Assembly: GCA_902775735.1 (NCBI GenBank)
Contig: CACYNH010000021.1
Location: 1-44,306 of the forward strand
From: an uncultured Erysipelotrichaceae bacterium
GTDB lineage: Bacteria > Bacillota_I > Bacilli_A > Erysipelotrichales > Erysipelotrichaceae
Length of the DNA stretch: 44,306 bases
Reading direction: 5' to 3'
Part shown: positions 1 to 11,586 of the stretch, in pieces
Numbering within the stretch: position 1 is the first letter of the stretch
How the letters are laid out: the number at the start of each line of letters is the position of its first letter
Notes under the pieces: model-generated
Seen by the model: only the letters and a program-made list of their open reading frames with translations
Told to the model about the DNA's origin: nothing
Database searches by the model: none
Made by a program: the position numbers and the translations under genes

Positions 1-98
1 GTGGAGGCTGATTCCGCTGCGTTCATATCGAAAGGTATGGATTGTAAGAATTCGTCTGTGAAGCAGGAAGCAAGCGACTTCAGTCGTTTGTAGTTCAC

Positions 99-800
99 AT
101 GGATATTCAGAATAAATTCTCCGTTTTTGTCTGCGGATGGGATATTTCTTTTCCTGATGAGCGGAGCGCGATAATTCCCGGCATTCCATTCTTCCTGCTG
201 GGTGATTATTCATCATGGCTTGAGGATCTCCTTTTCGATGACGACCGTCCGGTTCTGACTGAACTGCCGTTTCCGGGTTTCCACGCTCTATACTTCAGCA
301 AAGATAAAACCGTGGAAAAAATGACGTTAAAACTCTCCGATCTTTATGAAAATAAGGAAAAGGATGAAGTGCCTATGCTGGAACTGAAAGTAACCGCGCA
401 TAATATCAGCGGATATGAAAATGGTAAGAACAGCTGCCGGCAGCTGTATGAATACCAATGGTTCGCTGAAACATTCCATAAACTTTGTGCTCAGGGATAT
501 ATAGCGGAAGAGGCAGCTGAAGAGGCAATCGATCAGATGCCTGACGATTTCACCATTAAAGAACTGTTTATGCTCTACCGTGATGAGGTAACAGACATGT
601 GGCTGTTTGAATACGATGAAAAGAAACATATGGAAATGGTTCAAAGAGATTATGAGGCCAGAGGTGAAGTCATACGAACAATTAAACTGGTCCGGAGAAA
701 GATGGATAAGGGCAGATCATTTGAGCAGGCCTGTTCAGATCTGGATCTGACGGAAGATGAGATTGAAGAAATCAAACTTTCTTTTGAAATGATGAACTGA
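99..800 (+). CDS. Rpn-like (PD-(D/E)XK nuclease/putative transposase family) protein, probably N-terminally truncated
   Basis: The 233-residue product resembles the C-terminal half of Rpn/TIGR01784-type recombination-promoting nucleases: a stretch LELKVTAHNIS (about 94-104), then a LYEYQWFAE segment, a helical acidic stretch (EEAAEEAIDQM) and the FEYDEKKHMEMVQRDYEARGE segment (about 170-190) typical of that family. The N-terminal nuclease core with its D...ExK motif is not visible, and the reading frame closes at a stop at 45-47, so it may be a decayed copy or a standalone C-terminal module. The ATG has no convincing ribosome-binding site just upstream. It stands alone against a convergent ATP synthase operon and has its own terminator. 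Family assignment is by pattern memory only; a non-functional remnant is possible. Confidence 0.5.
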   Translation: MDIQNKFSVFVCGWDISFPDERSAIIPGIPFFLLGDYSSWLEDLLFDDDRPVLTELPFPGFHALYFSKDKTVEKMTLKLSDLYENKEKDEVPMLELKVTAHNISGYENGKNSCRQLYEYQWFAETFHKLCAQGYIAEEAAEEAIDQMPDDFTIKELFMLYRDEVTDMWLFEYDEKKHMEMVQRDYEARGEVIRTIKLVRRKMDKGRSFEQACSDLDLTEDEIEEIKLSFEMMN

Positions 801-828
801 TTTAAATCCTTTTCATTCCTGAATTTAC

Positions 829-862
829 GCATGAGGCGGTTAATCTGCTTCATGCTTTTTTC
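829..862 (+). terminator. Rho-independent terminator of the Rpn-like gene
   Basis: GCATGAGGCGG (829-839) pairs with CTGCTTCATGC (845-855) over 11 bp including two G-U pairs, with a 5-base loop, and is followed by a run of T residues. Confidence 0.8.
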
Positions 863-898
863 TGTGATATACGGCACTGTCCGATCATTCGGAATGAC

Positions 899-927
899 TG
901 AAAAAGCAGAGTGAATAATCACCCTGC

Positions 928-930
<3 letters not shown>
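899..930 (-). terminator. Terminator of the atp operon
   Basis: On the minus strand AAGCAGGGTGA pairs with TCACTCTGCTT (positions 929-919 and 914-904) around a 4-base loop, followed by a short T run. The first arm overlaps the atpC stop codon. Confidence 0.75.
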
Positions 931-2726
<1,796 letters not shown>

Positions 2727-2738
2727 TTACCTTCTTTC

Positions 2739-3620
2739 TTATACTGCCGCGGAACCGCCGACGATTTCGGTGATTTCCTGCGTGATACTTGCCTGTCTGA
2801 CCTTGTTGTATTCCAGCTGCAGGCTCTGACTCAGTTCATCTGCGTTATCGGTTGCGGTCTTCATGGCAACTCTGCGGCTGCCCTGTTCCGCGGTGGTGGA
2901 TTCCATCCAGTCAGCGAAAGCGACGTTGTCGATCATCATCGGAATCAGCTGGTTCAGGATTGTTTCGGGATCCGGTTCAAACAATGTTTCAATATACATT
3001 CCGTCGCTGTCTGCTTCCTCTTCCCTTGCCTTCATACGGACTTCTTCATCCGGTGTGATGTCGCAGGGGAGCAGGACGTCGATATCAGGTTTGAATGTCA
3101 TTGTGTTGACGAATCTTGTATACAGCAGCTGCAGACTGCTGATCTCTCCTCTTTCGTAAAGATCAACGCCTGTTCTGACTGCATCCTTGATGCTGAGGAA
3201 TGTCGCCCTGTCACTGGACATGGGCTCTTCATTGATCAGGTTGAATCCTTCTTCTTTAAGCTGCCTTGTCAGCGATGTACCGATCAGGAAGCACGGATCT
3301 GCAGGATTCAGGTTTTCTCTGGCAAATTTCATAACGCCGGAATTGTAGCCGCCGCACAGACCGAGATCGGAGCAGAAGATGATCGTCATCTTCTTTGTGC
3401 CGTGAACCGGTTTTGTGAATCTGCTTTCCACGCCGGGATTCTTGGCGACGATCTCATCGCAGGTATCCTGGAGACGCTGGGCATATTCGCGGTTGGATTC
3501 CATTTTATAGCGCTGCTTGAGCAGCTTCGCGTTGGCGATCATCTCCATCGCTTTTGTGATCTTGCGGGTGGAGTTGACCGATTTGATACGGCTTCTCAGC
3601 TCCTGAGATGACTGTGCCAT
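2739..3620 (-). CDS. atpG: F1Fo ATP synthase subunit gamma
   Basis: This is the rotating shaft of F1 (293 residues). The N-terminal coiled-coil helix (RSRIKSVNSTRKITKAMEMI, about 9-28) and the C-terminal helix ending SITQEITEIVGGSAAV are both characteristic and together form the shaft. The central Rossmann-like domain contains the SDLGLCGGYN loop (about 94-103). It begins one base after the atpA stop codon and ends 15 bases before atpD. Normal length, no anomaly. Confidence 0.97.
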   Translation of the reverse strand: MAQSSQELRSRIKSVNSTRKITKAMEMIANAKLLKQRYKMESNREYAQRLQDTCDEIVAKNPGVESRFTKPVHGTKKMTIIFCSDLGLCGGYNSGVMKFARENLNPADPCFLIGTSLTRQLKEEGFNLINEEPMSSDRATFLSIKDAVRTGVDLYERGEISSLQLLYTRFVNTMTFKPDIDVLLPCDITPDEEVRMKAREEEADSDGMYIETLFEPDPETILNQLIPMMIDNVAFADWMESTTAEQGSRRVAMKTATDNADELSQSLQLEYNKVRQASITQEITEIVGGSAAV

Positions 3621-3621
3621 A

Positions 3622-5679
<2,058 letters not shown>

Positions 5680-5690
<11 letters not shown>

Positions 5691-6195
5691 AACTGTCCGC
5701 ATCCTTTACAAAAGCGTCAATTGCGTCACGGTCAAGCTCTTCGCTCTTCTGCTCACCCAGCAGTTTGCCTGCGGCCGCGAGGGCAACTTCGACCATTTCC
5801 CGCTTCATATCGTCATACATTGCCTGACGTTCAGCTTCGATCTGGTCATGCGCCTTCTTTCTGGCAGCGCTGGCTTCCCTGTCTGCCTGGGCAAGAATAC
5901 CGGCCTTTTCTTCTTTTGCCTGTTTTACAGCCGCGCTGACAATCTGGTCAGCCTTGTCAGAAGCTTCGTTGAGCTGCTCAAGCGCCTTCTGACGGTCGGC
6001 AAAAGCATCCTGTTTCGCTTTCTCGCTTTCGTTCAGATCGGACTGCATCTTTTCCGAACGGGCATCAAGAAATTTACTGACGGAAGGCCAGAGAAATATC
6101 TTTGCGAGTAAAAACAGGACCAGTGTACTGCACAGCTGTACGATCATGGTCAGCGGATTGGGAACCAGCTGTCCTATGATGTCAACTTCAATCAT
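5680..6195 (-). CDS. atpF: F1Fo ATP synthase subunit b
   Basis: This 171-residue protein is the peripheral-stalk b subunit. A hydrophobic membrane segment (about 15-35, TMIVQLCSTLVLFLLAKIFLW) is followed by a long charged coiled coil (about 45-150) rich in Lys, Glu, Ala and Gln. That layout and the position between atpE and atpH identify it. It starts 15 bases after atpE. Confidence 0.93.
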
Positions 6196-6210
6196 TACGA
6201 ATCTCCCGTA

Positions 6211-6435
6211 TTAATATACGAAGATCAGCAGGATGGCAACGAGCAGTCCGTAAATAGCACAGGTTTCCGAAAGAGCGATACCAAGGATCATAGTGGAACG
6301 GATCTTGGATTCTGCTTCCGGATTCTTTCCGATGGCATCGCAGGCATGTGCGGCAACAGTACCTTCACCAAAACCTGTCATGAAACCAGTGAGAACAGCG
6401 ATACCTGCTCCGATTGCGATTAAACCTCTCTCCAT
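6211..6435 (-). CDS. atpE: F1Fo ATP synthase subunit c with a two-carboxylate ion site
   Basis: This 74-residue hairpin protein forms the membrane c-ring. The polar loop is GKNPEAESKI (about 36-45) and the ion-carrying glutamate is E57 in ALSETCAIY. Aligning with the Ilyobacter/Fusobacterium type, E24 (in GFGEGT) takes the place of Gln32, E57 that of Glu65, T58 that of Ser66 and Y62 that of Tyr70. E24 and E57 are 33 residues apart, exactly the family spacing. The set resembles Na+-coupled rings and specifically the two-carboxylate variant described for Fusobacterium nucleatum. Ion choice is inferred, not shown. It sits 18 bases after atpB with its own good ribosome-binding site (GGAGGA). Confidence 0.95.
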   Translation of the reverse strand: MERGLIAIGAGIAVLTGFMTGFGEGTVAAHACDAIGKNPEAESKIRSTMILGIALSETCAIYGLLVAILLIFVY

Positions 6436-6453
6436 AATTTTTATCCTCCAGTT

Positions 6454-7158
6454 TTATTTTTTTACCTCATCCGGCATATCGTTGCCAATGAGTACCATGG
6501 TGAGTGTGACAAATACGAGTGTCTGAATGAATCCCGCAAACAGATCGAAATATGCGTGCAGGATCGGTGTGAGTACCGGTGCCATGAAGTTGAATACACT
6601 TCCCTGGGCGCCAAACAGTCCGGCAAGAGCGTTGGACAGAATCTGCGATCCGCTGTAAATCAGCTGCATCATGATTCCGCCGCATGTGATATTGCCGAAA
6701 AGACGCAGAGCCATGGAAGCCATGGTTGAGAATTTTCCGATGATATTCATCGGCAGCATGACCGGCAGCGGTTCAATGAAGCTGTGCAGATAAGCGCCAA
6801 GGCCGCCATACTTAAGTTCGGTAATCTGAATCAGCAGCCAGGTGATAAATGCCAGCAGCAATGTGACACTCAGATTGGCTGTCGGTGAACTCAGACCGAA
6901 CAGGCTGATGATATTGCTGAGGAAGATATACGACCACAGCACGAGAATATAAGGTGTGAGTTTCTCCGCGGTTTTTGAGCCGACATTTGATTTGACGGCG
7001 TTATATACCGTCTGAACGCCGAGTACAATCAGTCTGACAGCACCCTTTGGCTCCGCCAGAGGGTCTGCCTTGTCCACCGCTTTTGAAATCAGCACCATTC
7101 CGATACCGAGGATAATCGTCAGCAGTATAATCACATATACATCCGACTGTACTGTCAT
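6454..7158 (-). CDS. atpB: F1Fo ATP synthase subunit a
   Basis: This is the membrane stator subunit a (234 residues) that provides the ion half-channels beside the c-ring. Five or so hydrophobic segments are visible. The essential arginine is R152 in MALRLFGNITCGG. The conserved C-terminal helix pair includes PILHAYFDLFAGFIQTLVFVTLTMVLIGN. It begins 4 bases after atpI and is followed by atpE, the standard order. Confidence 0.95.
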   Translation of the reverse strand: MTVQSDVYVIILLTIILGIGMVLISKAVDKADPLAEPKGAVRLIVLGVQTVYNAVKSNVGSKTAEKLTPYILVLWSYIFLSNIISLFGLSSPTANLSVTLLLAFITWLLIQITELKYGGLGAYLHSFIEPLPVMLPMNIIGKFSTMASMALRLFGNITCGGIMMQLIYSGSQILSNALAGLFGAQGSVFNFMAPVLTPILHAYFDLFAGFIQTLVFVTLTMVLIGNDMPDEVKK

Positions 7159-7162
7159 CTGA

Positions 7163-7507
7163 TCACTCTCCTTTCCTGTTGATCAGTGTGTCAACCGTCA
7201 CTGTAATCTTGATCAGAAACAATCCGACTGCGCAGGAGAATATATTGAAATATTCCGGTTTGAGCGCACAGATCAGAAGCACAGCGACCATGATCAGCCA
7301 GTTGATCATGAAGTGGGGCATTCCTGTTCCTGTGGCAGCCGAGCCCCGGCTGAGAATTCCTGACCAGTAGCGTTCGTTCCTTTTATAATTCAGAACTGCC
7401 GCCGCGCATCCGAGCATCCAGCCCAGACATACCGGCAGACTGAAGAAAACCGAACACGCTCCGATTGCTGTCAGGACGATCGCCGTTGTCCATGTCCGTT
7501 TCGTCAT
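7163..7507 (-). CDS. atpI: AtpI-like small membrane protein, first gene of the atp operon
   Basis: The 114-residue product has about four hydrophobic segments (about 8-24, 26-38, 65-82, 86-104) and a charged hairpin NYKRNERYWS typical of the AtpI/Uncl family, which helps c-ring assembly and in some species cation uptake. It is the first gene of the ATP synthase operon, directly ahead of atpB, which is the family's usual position. Ribosome-binding site AGAAGGAG lies 5-7 bases before the ATG. Sequence conservation in this family is low, so the call rests mainly on topology and context. Confidence 0.75.
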   Translation of the reverse strand: MTKRTWTTAIVLTAIGACSVFFSLPVCLGWMLGCAAAVLNYKRNERYWSGILSRGSAATGTGMPHFMINWLIMVAVLLICALKPEYFNIFSCAVGLFLIKITVTVDTLINRKGE

Positions 7508-7532
7508 TTTGACTCCTTCTGAACATTAAATA

Positions 7533-7562
7533 ATTTTAAACTATATTTTCCGATGCAGACAA
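7533..7562 (-). promoter_or_regulatory. Candidate sigma-A promoter of the atp operon
   Basis: On the minus strand TTGTCT (7562-7557) is followed after 18 bases by TAAAAT (7538-7533), about 25 bases ahead of atpI. No strong terminator separates it from parB, so read-through from parB is also possible. Confidence 0.5.
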
Positions 7563-7608
7563 CAGGTTTCAGTGAACTGCTGCTGAATTGGACAATTCTT
7601 TCGTTTTG

Positions 7609-8514
7609 TTATTCATTCGAAGGCTCGAGACAGTCGAGAATTTCAAGAATTCTGTTGAGATCTTCGGTGTCGCTGTATGAAATCGAAATGGATTTCTTTG
7701 AAACGGTAACGCCGGTGGAAAGCTTTCTCTGCATCCTGTCTTCGAGATCTCTGATCCAGGGATCCTTTTCCGCCTTCTTTGTTTTCTTCTGGGGACGGAC
7801 CTCCGTGCCGGAAAGATCATGGACATACGCCTCAACCTCACGGACGGACATCTTCTTTTTCATGACCTGCTGGGCGGCTTCATAGATCTGATCCTCATCT
7901 TTCAAAGAAAGAAGAGGTCTGACATGGCTCATGGTCAGTTTTTTCTCGACGACCATTTTCTGCACTTCGGAAGGCAGCTTGAGCAGGCGCATGATATTGG
8001 CGCAGTATTCTCTTGATTTGCCGACTCTTTCGGCCAGTTTCTCCTGGGTGTAGCCAAGCTTTCTGACCAGGGAGTCATAGGCGGCCGCTTCCTCGATCGG
8101 ATTCAGGTCTTCACGCTGAACGTTTTCGAGGATGGAGATTTCCATCATCTGCTCATCCGTGAATTCCACCGAGATGGCAGGTACTGTCGTCAGACCGGCA
8201 ATGCGGGCGGCTCTCAGTCTTCTTTCACCGGTGATCAGATCATAGCCCTGTACGCTCTTTCTGACCAGAAGCGGTGTGAAGATGCCATGGGTGCGGATGG
8301 AATCGGCCAGTTCATTCAGAGCGTCCTGGTCGAATTCCTTACGCGGCTGGTAGGGATTGGGACGGATTTCGTCAATCCTGATTTCTACTTCTTTTCTTCC
8401 GGGAATTTCGGAAGCGTTGTTCTGAATATCATCCAGGAACTGATTGACGTCTGTTCCGAAGATGGCATCCAGGCCTCTTCCGCCAAGACCCGGTCTGTTT
8501 CTTTTTTCAGCCAT
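7609..8514 (-). CDS. parB: Chromosome-partitioning protein ParB (Spo0J)
   Basis: This is the 301-residue CTP-dependent clamp that loads at parS and spreads to organise the origin region. The N-terminal start ([20 protein letters not shown]) is the usual ParA-stimulating peptide. The CTP-binding motifs GERRLRA (96-102) and ENVQREDLNP (130-139) are intact, and the parS-reading helix-turn-helix (YTQEKLAERVGKSREYCANIMRL) spans about 155-178. A C-terminal dimerisation domain ends at residue 301. Its ATG shares one base with the parA stop codon (TAATG). Two perfect parS sites lie at 19.4 and 20.8 kb. Confidence 0.96.
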   Translation of the reverse strand: MAEKRNRPGLGGRGLDAIFGTDVNQFLDDIQNNASEIPGRKEVEIRIDEIRPNPYQPRKEFDQDALNELADSIRTHGIFTPLLVRKSVQGYDLITGERRLRAARIAGLTTVPAISVEFTDEQMMEISILENVQREDLNPIEEAAAYDSLVRKLGYTQEKLAERVGKSREYCANIMRLLKLPSEVQKMVVEKKLTMSHVRPLLSLKDEDQIYEAAQQVMKKKMSVREVEAYVHDLSGTEVRPQKKTKKAEKDPWIRDLEDRMQRKLSTGVTVSKKSISISYSDTEDLNRILEILDCLEPSNE

Positions 8515-9293
8515 TATCGCTTTCCTTTCTCATTCTGCGTGATGACTTCCTTGACGAGCTGCGCATATGCCTTGGCTCCTTCCGACTTGGTGTCGTATTC
8601 AAAGATGGACTCTTCACGGGAAGGCGCTTCCGAAAGACGGACGTTTCTCGGAATATAGCAGCGGTAAACCTTTTCCTTGAAGTACTTGCGGACTTCCTGC
8701 TGGACTTCAACGGATAACTTTGTGCGGACATCGAACATTGTCAAAAGAACGCCTTCGATGGAGAGACGGGGATTCCAGAGTCTCTGGACCAGACGGATGG
8801 TGCTTAAGAGCTGGGTCAGACCTTCAAGGGCGAAATATTCGCACTGGACGGGAATCATGACAGTGTCTGTGGCAGTCAGGGCGTTTGTATTGAGAAGACC
8901 GAGGGCCGGCGGGCAGTCGATGATGATGTAATCATACTGATCCCGGACAGCGTCGAGTTTTTTCTTGAGCAGCTGCTCTCTTCCCATTTCATAAGAGGCC
9001 ATATCCACATCCGCGCCGGCCAGTCCGCTGGTGGCGGGAATGACGTCAAGCGGCGGCATCTGCAGGGTGACTTTGCACTCATCAACAGACGCGTCAGTCA
9101 TCAGAACATCATAGACAGTTTTGGTATAGCCCACCTTGTTGGCGCCGATGCCATGGGTAGCGTTTCCCTGAGGGTCGAAGTCCACAAGCAGGACTTTTCT
9201 GTTGACATAGGAAAGGCCGGCAGCCAGATTCATGGCTGTTGTGGTCTTTCCGACGCCTCCCTTCTGATTGGCAATTGCGATGATCTTACCCAT
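8514..9293 (-). CDS. parA: Chromosome-partitioning ATPase ParA (Soj)
   Basis: This is a 259-residue deviant Walker ATPase that positions origins and, in Bacillus, regulates DnaA. The start at 9293 gives [19 protein letters not shown], the standard opening with the deviant Walker A KGGVGKTT at 11-18, and has a GAGGAG ribosome-binding site 6 bases away; an upstream ATG at 9311 would add six residues. [10 protein letters not shown] is the Walker B region and [13 protein letters not shown] follows as in other Soj proteins. It lies between noc and parB. Confidence 0.96.
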   Translation of the reverse strand: MGKIIAIANQKGGVGKTTTAMNLAAGLSYVNRKVLLVDFDPQGNATHGIGANKVGYTKTVYDVLMTDASVDECKVTLQMPPLDVIPATSGLAGADVDMASYEMGREQLLKKKLDAVRDQYDYIIIDCPPALGLLNTNALTATDTVMIPVQCEYFALEGLTQLLSTIRLVQRLWNPRLSIEGVLLTMFDVRTKLSVEVQQEVRKYFKEKVYRCYIPRNVRLSEAPSREESIFEYDTKSEGAKAYAQLVKEVITQNEKGKR

Positions 9294-9307
9294 AGTTTTC
9301 TCCTCAA

Positions 9308-10117
9308 TCATTTCGGAATCCGGATGATCATGCGGACTTCGTCGTCCCTTTCTTCCGTTTCCACTTTTGTTTTAATTCCCATCTTTTCGATCATCTTCGC
9401 GCATTGATTGACGGAGTTGATAGCGATCTGGACGTTTCTTGTAAATCCCTTTGTTTTCTGGCGGCGATGAACTTTCTGCGGTCCGTTCATCTTTTCGATG
9501 TATTCCTCCGACTGACGGACATTCATTCCTTTGCCGACAATCGTATGGTAGACTTCCTTCTGTTTTTCCGGCGGCGCGCTGAGCAGTGCCCTGGCATGGC
9601 GCTCGGAAATCTTCCCGTCGATGACAGCCTGCTGGATTTCTTCCGGCAGGTTGAGCAGACGGATTTTGTTGGCAACGGCCGACTGTGATTTGCCGATGCG
9701 TTTGGCGACCTGTTCCTGGGTCATCCCTGACTGGCGCATGATCTGCACATAGCTTTTGGCTTCCTCAATCGCGCTGAGGTTTTCTCTCTGCACGTTTTCC
9801 ACCAGAGCCATCTGTGCTGCCTGCTCTTCGGTCGGGGACATGATGTAGCATGGAATTTCTGTATATCCTGCCATCTGGCAGGCTCTGTATCTTCTTTCAC
9901 CGGCGATGATCTCATACTGATCATCCATTTTCCGCACGGTGATCGGCTGGATCAGTCCGTTTTCACGGATTGATTCCGCCAGTTCCTCCAGCGCTTCCTC
10001 ATCGAAGCGGATCCGCGGCTGATAGCGGGACGGCTTGATTTTTGCGGAGGCGATCATGACGATGCGGTTGGTGTCCTGCCGGTCGAAAAGATCCAGAATA
10101 CTCTTGGTCTTTCTCAT
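9308..10117 (-). CDS. noc: Nucleoid occlusion protein Noc (second ParB-family protein)
   Basis: This is a 269-residue ParB paralogue. The start at 10117 ([14 protein letters not shown]) has a strong AAGGAGGG site; the longer open frame upstream runs inside rsmG. CTP-binding motifs GERRYRA (73-79) and ENVQREN (107-113) are intact and the helix-turn-helix is about 132-157. The C-terminus [11 protein letters not shown]...MIIRIPK closely matches Bacillus Noc, including its last residues, and the short basic/hydrophobic N-terminus could be the membrane-binding helix of Noc. Location between rsmG and parA is the classical noc position. Noc keeps the division ring off the nucleoid; here that role is inferred. 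A plain second ParB cannot be excluded. Confidence 0.85.
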   Translation of the reverse strand: MRKTKSILDLFDRQDTNRIVMIASAKIKPSRYQPRIRFDEEALEELAESIRENGLIQPITVRKMDDQYEIIAGERRYRACQMAGYTEIPCYIMSPTEEQAAQMALVENVQRENLSAIEEAKSYVQIMRQSGMTQEQVAKRIGKSQSAVANKIRLLNLPEEIQQAVIDGKISERHARALLSAPPEKQKEVYHTIVGKGMNVRQSEEYIEKMNGPQKVHRRQKTKGFTRNVQIAINSVNQCAKMIEKMGIKTKVETEERDDEVRMIIRIPK

Positions 10118-10133
10118 TCTGCCCTCCTTATTC

Positions 10134-10832
10134 TTAAAGCGGCTGTTTCTTGATCCTGCCATAGTGGCGGGGATACTCCGGCGGTGTATTTGCGGTTTTG
10201 CGCAGGAACAGATTGATCCGCGGATCACCGTTGGGCAGGCTGGTTTCCTGCACATATTCCACAGTGACGCCAAGGACCTTCATGGCATGTTTCGCTTCTT
10301 CCGCTTCCTGCTTCGCGCTGCTTCCCTTCATCGGGACAAACAGACCGCCCCTGCGCACAAGCGGAACGCAGAGTTCAGACAGTACCCGCAGGTTGGCGAC
10401 AGCTCTGGCTGTTACGGTATCGAAAGATTCCCGCTGATCACGGACATAGTCTTCACTTCTTTCATTGACGACTTCAATGCCTTCAAGATGAAGATCACGA
10501 ATGACGGTATTCAGGAATGTGCAGCGCTTTCCGGTCGGCTCGATCAGAACCATTTCCAGATCAGGTCTGGCGATTTTCCATACCAGACCCGGGAAACCGG
10601 CGCCGCTGCCGACATCGGCTGTGCGGCCGCTGATCTTTCCTGAGGAAAGCGGCAGAAGGCAGTCATAAAAATGCTTCTCCGCAATTTCCTGCGGTTCTTT
10701 GATCGCGGTCAGGTTGATCTTTTCGTTCCATTCCATTAGCAGTTCCATGTAGCGTGAAAACTGCTGTGTCATTTCAGCGGTCAGATCAATTCCTGTTTCC
10801 CTGCAGATATCCGGCAATTCTGTAATACGCAT
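10134..10832 (-). CDS. rsmG: 16S rRNA (guanine527-N7)-methyltransferase RsmG (GidB)
   Basis: This 232-residue methyltransferase modifies G527 of 16S rRNA using S-adenosylmethionine. Visible landmarks are EWNEKINLTAI, the SAM-binding loop DVGSGAGFPG, VLIEPTGKRCTFL and VTARAVANLRVLSEL. The start at 10832 (MRITELPDICRETG) has GGAGG 4 bases upstream; the earlier ATG at 10853 overlaps the -10 element and is rejected. It heads the rsmG-noc-parA-parB run, with a 16-base gap to noc. Loss of this gene family causes low-level streptomycin resistance. Confidence 0.96.
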   Translation of the reverse strand: MRITELPDICRETGIDLTAEMTQQFSRYMELLMEWNEKINLTAIKEPQEIAEKHFYDCLLPLSSGKISGRTADVGSGAGFPGLVWKIARPDLEMVLIEPTGKRCTFLNTVIRDLHLEGIEVVNERSEDYVRDQRESFDTVTARAVANLRVLSELCVPLVRRGGLFVPMKGSSAKQEAEEAKHAMKVLGVTVEYVQETSLPNGDPRINLFLRKTANTPPEYPRHYGRIKKQPL

Positions 10833-10851
10833 CTGTCCTCCGGTAATGTTC

Positions 10852-10880
10852 ATTATACCAAGTTGGATAATGATTAAAAA
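10852..10880 (-). promoter_or_regulatory. Candidate promoter of rsmG-noc-parA-parB
   Basis: On the minus strand a perfect TATAAT (10857-10852) lies 20 bases upstream of the rsmG start; the -35 (TTTTTA, 17 bases further) is weak. A DnaA-box cluster lies immediately upstream, so DnaA control is possible. Confidence 0.5.
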
Positions 10881-10956
10881 GGATTAAAATATGTGGAAAA
10901 CTTTTTTATCCACATTTTAAAAAAACACAGAATTGTGGAAAAATAATTTTTCCACA
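10862..10956. promoter_or_regulatory. DnaA-box cluster between rsmG and the gene downstream of mnmG
   Basis: Five 9-mers close to the DnaA box fall within 95 bases: a perfect TTATCCACA at 10906-10914 (plus strand), TGTGGAAAA at 10892-10900 and 10934-10942, TTTTCCACA at 10948-10956 (each one mismatch) and GTTGGATAA at 10862-10870 (two mismatches). The stretch is very AT-rich. Confidence 0.6.
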
Positions 10957-10959
10957 ATT
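10917..10959 (-). terminator. Hairpin ending the dnaX-mnmG operon, made of paired DnaA-like boxes
   Basis: AATTGTGGAAAAA (10931-10943) pairs perfectly with TTTTTCCACAATT (10947-10959) around a 3-base loop. On the minus strand it is followed after CTGTG by a run of seven T. A second, shorter hairpin (ATGTGGA with TCCACAT, 10891-10915) follows. The T run is offset by five bases, so termination strength is uncertain. Confidence 0.55.
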
Positions 10960-10965
10960 TGCTGT

Positions 10966-11586
10966 TTACTGTTCTGAAGTGAGCATTTCACTGTGCGGAA
11001 GGGTCTCAATCCAGGCACAGAACGCTCTCCACTCAGGCAGACGGTGCTGTTTTCTCTCTCTGTAGATCTTTCTGAGCTGTCTGTAGTTTGTGGTCATCCT
11101 TGCGGTCATGCGGAAGCCGGCCGGATTGGAGTAAAGGATTTCCAGGTACTTGTTTGAGGCAACGTCATTGAGTGTCGTGACATCCTTGCCCTCTGCCTTG
11201 AGGCGTTTGATATCCGCCTGCAGCTCATTGTAGGCAAGAACCTTTTCCTTCATGATTTCCACAATTCTTTCATCAACGAATTCGTTGTAGACCTGCTCAA
11301 GATCGAACTGGGTGATCTTCTGCATCGTGGACTGGGAACTGACAAATTCCATCAGGTGGTAGCGTTCCGCCTCCACCCATGCCTTGTTGGTGAAAGTCAG
11401 GTCGAACTGGACAATAATGCCGTTCAGATAATTATCCTGGGCGGAAGAAACTTTGGCATGTTTTGCCCGGCGGCTGAGTTCATCCGCCTTTTTGTTTACA
11501 TCCACACTGACAGGATATTTCACGCCTTTTACGGATTCTTCAAGTCCGTAAACATTCACATTGGATACTACTTCTTCGTAATTCAT
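10966..11586 (-). CDS. Uncharacterised protein, possibly a ThyX-fold relative, coupled to mnmG
   Basis: I do not recognise this 206-residue protein with certainty. The segment WVEAERYHLMEFVSSQSTM (about 69-87) followed much later by NPAGFRMTARMTTNYRQL and a basic tail RKQHRLPEWRAFCAWI recalls flavin-dependent thymidylate synthase (ThyX)-like proteins of Bacillota and phages, but the ThyX signature RHRxxSxNxxSxR is not present. It is soluble, without signal or membrane segment, with a charged helical middle (about 95-140). Its ATG overlaps the mnmG stop by 4 bases (ATGA), so it is translationally coupled, and it ends the dnaX operon before a hairpin. A structural rather than catalytic homologue is equally possible. 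Confidence 0.55.
   Translation of the reverse strand: MNYEEVVSNVNVYGLEESVKGVKYPVSVDVNKKADELSRRAKHAKVSSAQDNYLNGIIVQFDLTFTNKAWVEAERYHLMEFVSSQSTMQKITQFDLEQVYNEFVDERIVEIMKEKVLAYNELQADIKRLKAEGKDVTTLNDVASNKYLEILYSNPAGFRMTARMTTNYRQLRKIYRERKQHRLPEWRAFCAWIETLPHSEMLTSEQ

Noticed and set aside
7556..7608. Terminator between parB and atpI
   Set aside because: Only a short GAATTG/CAATTC pairing without a T run is visible.
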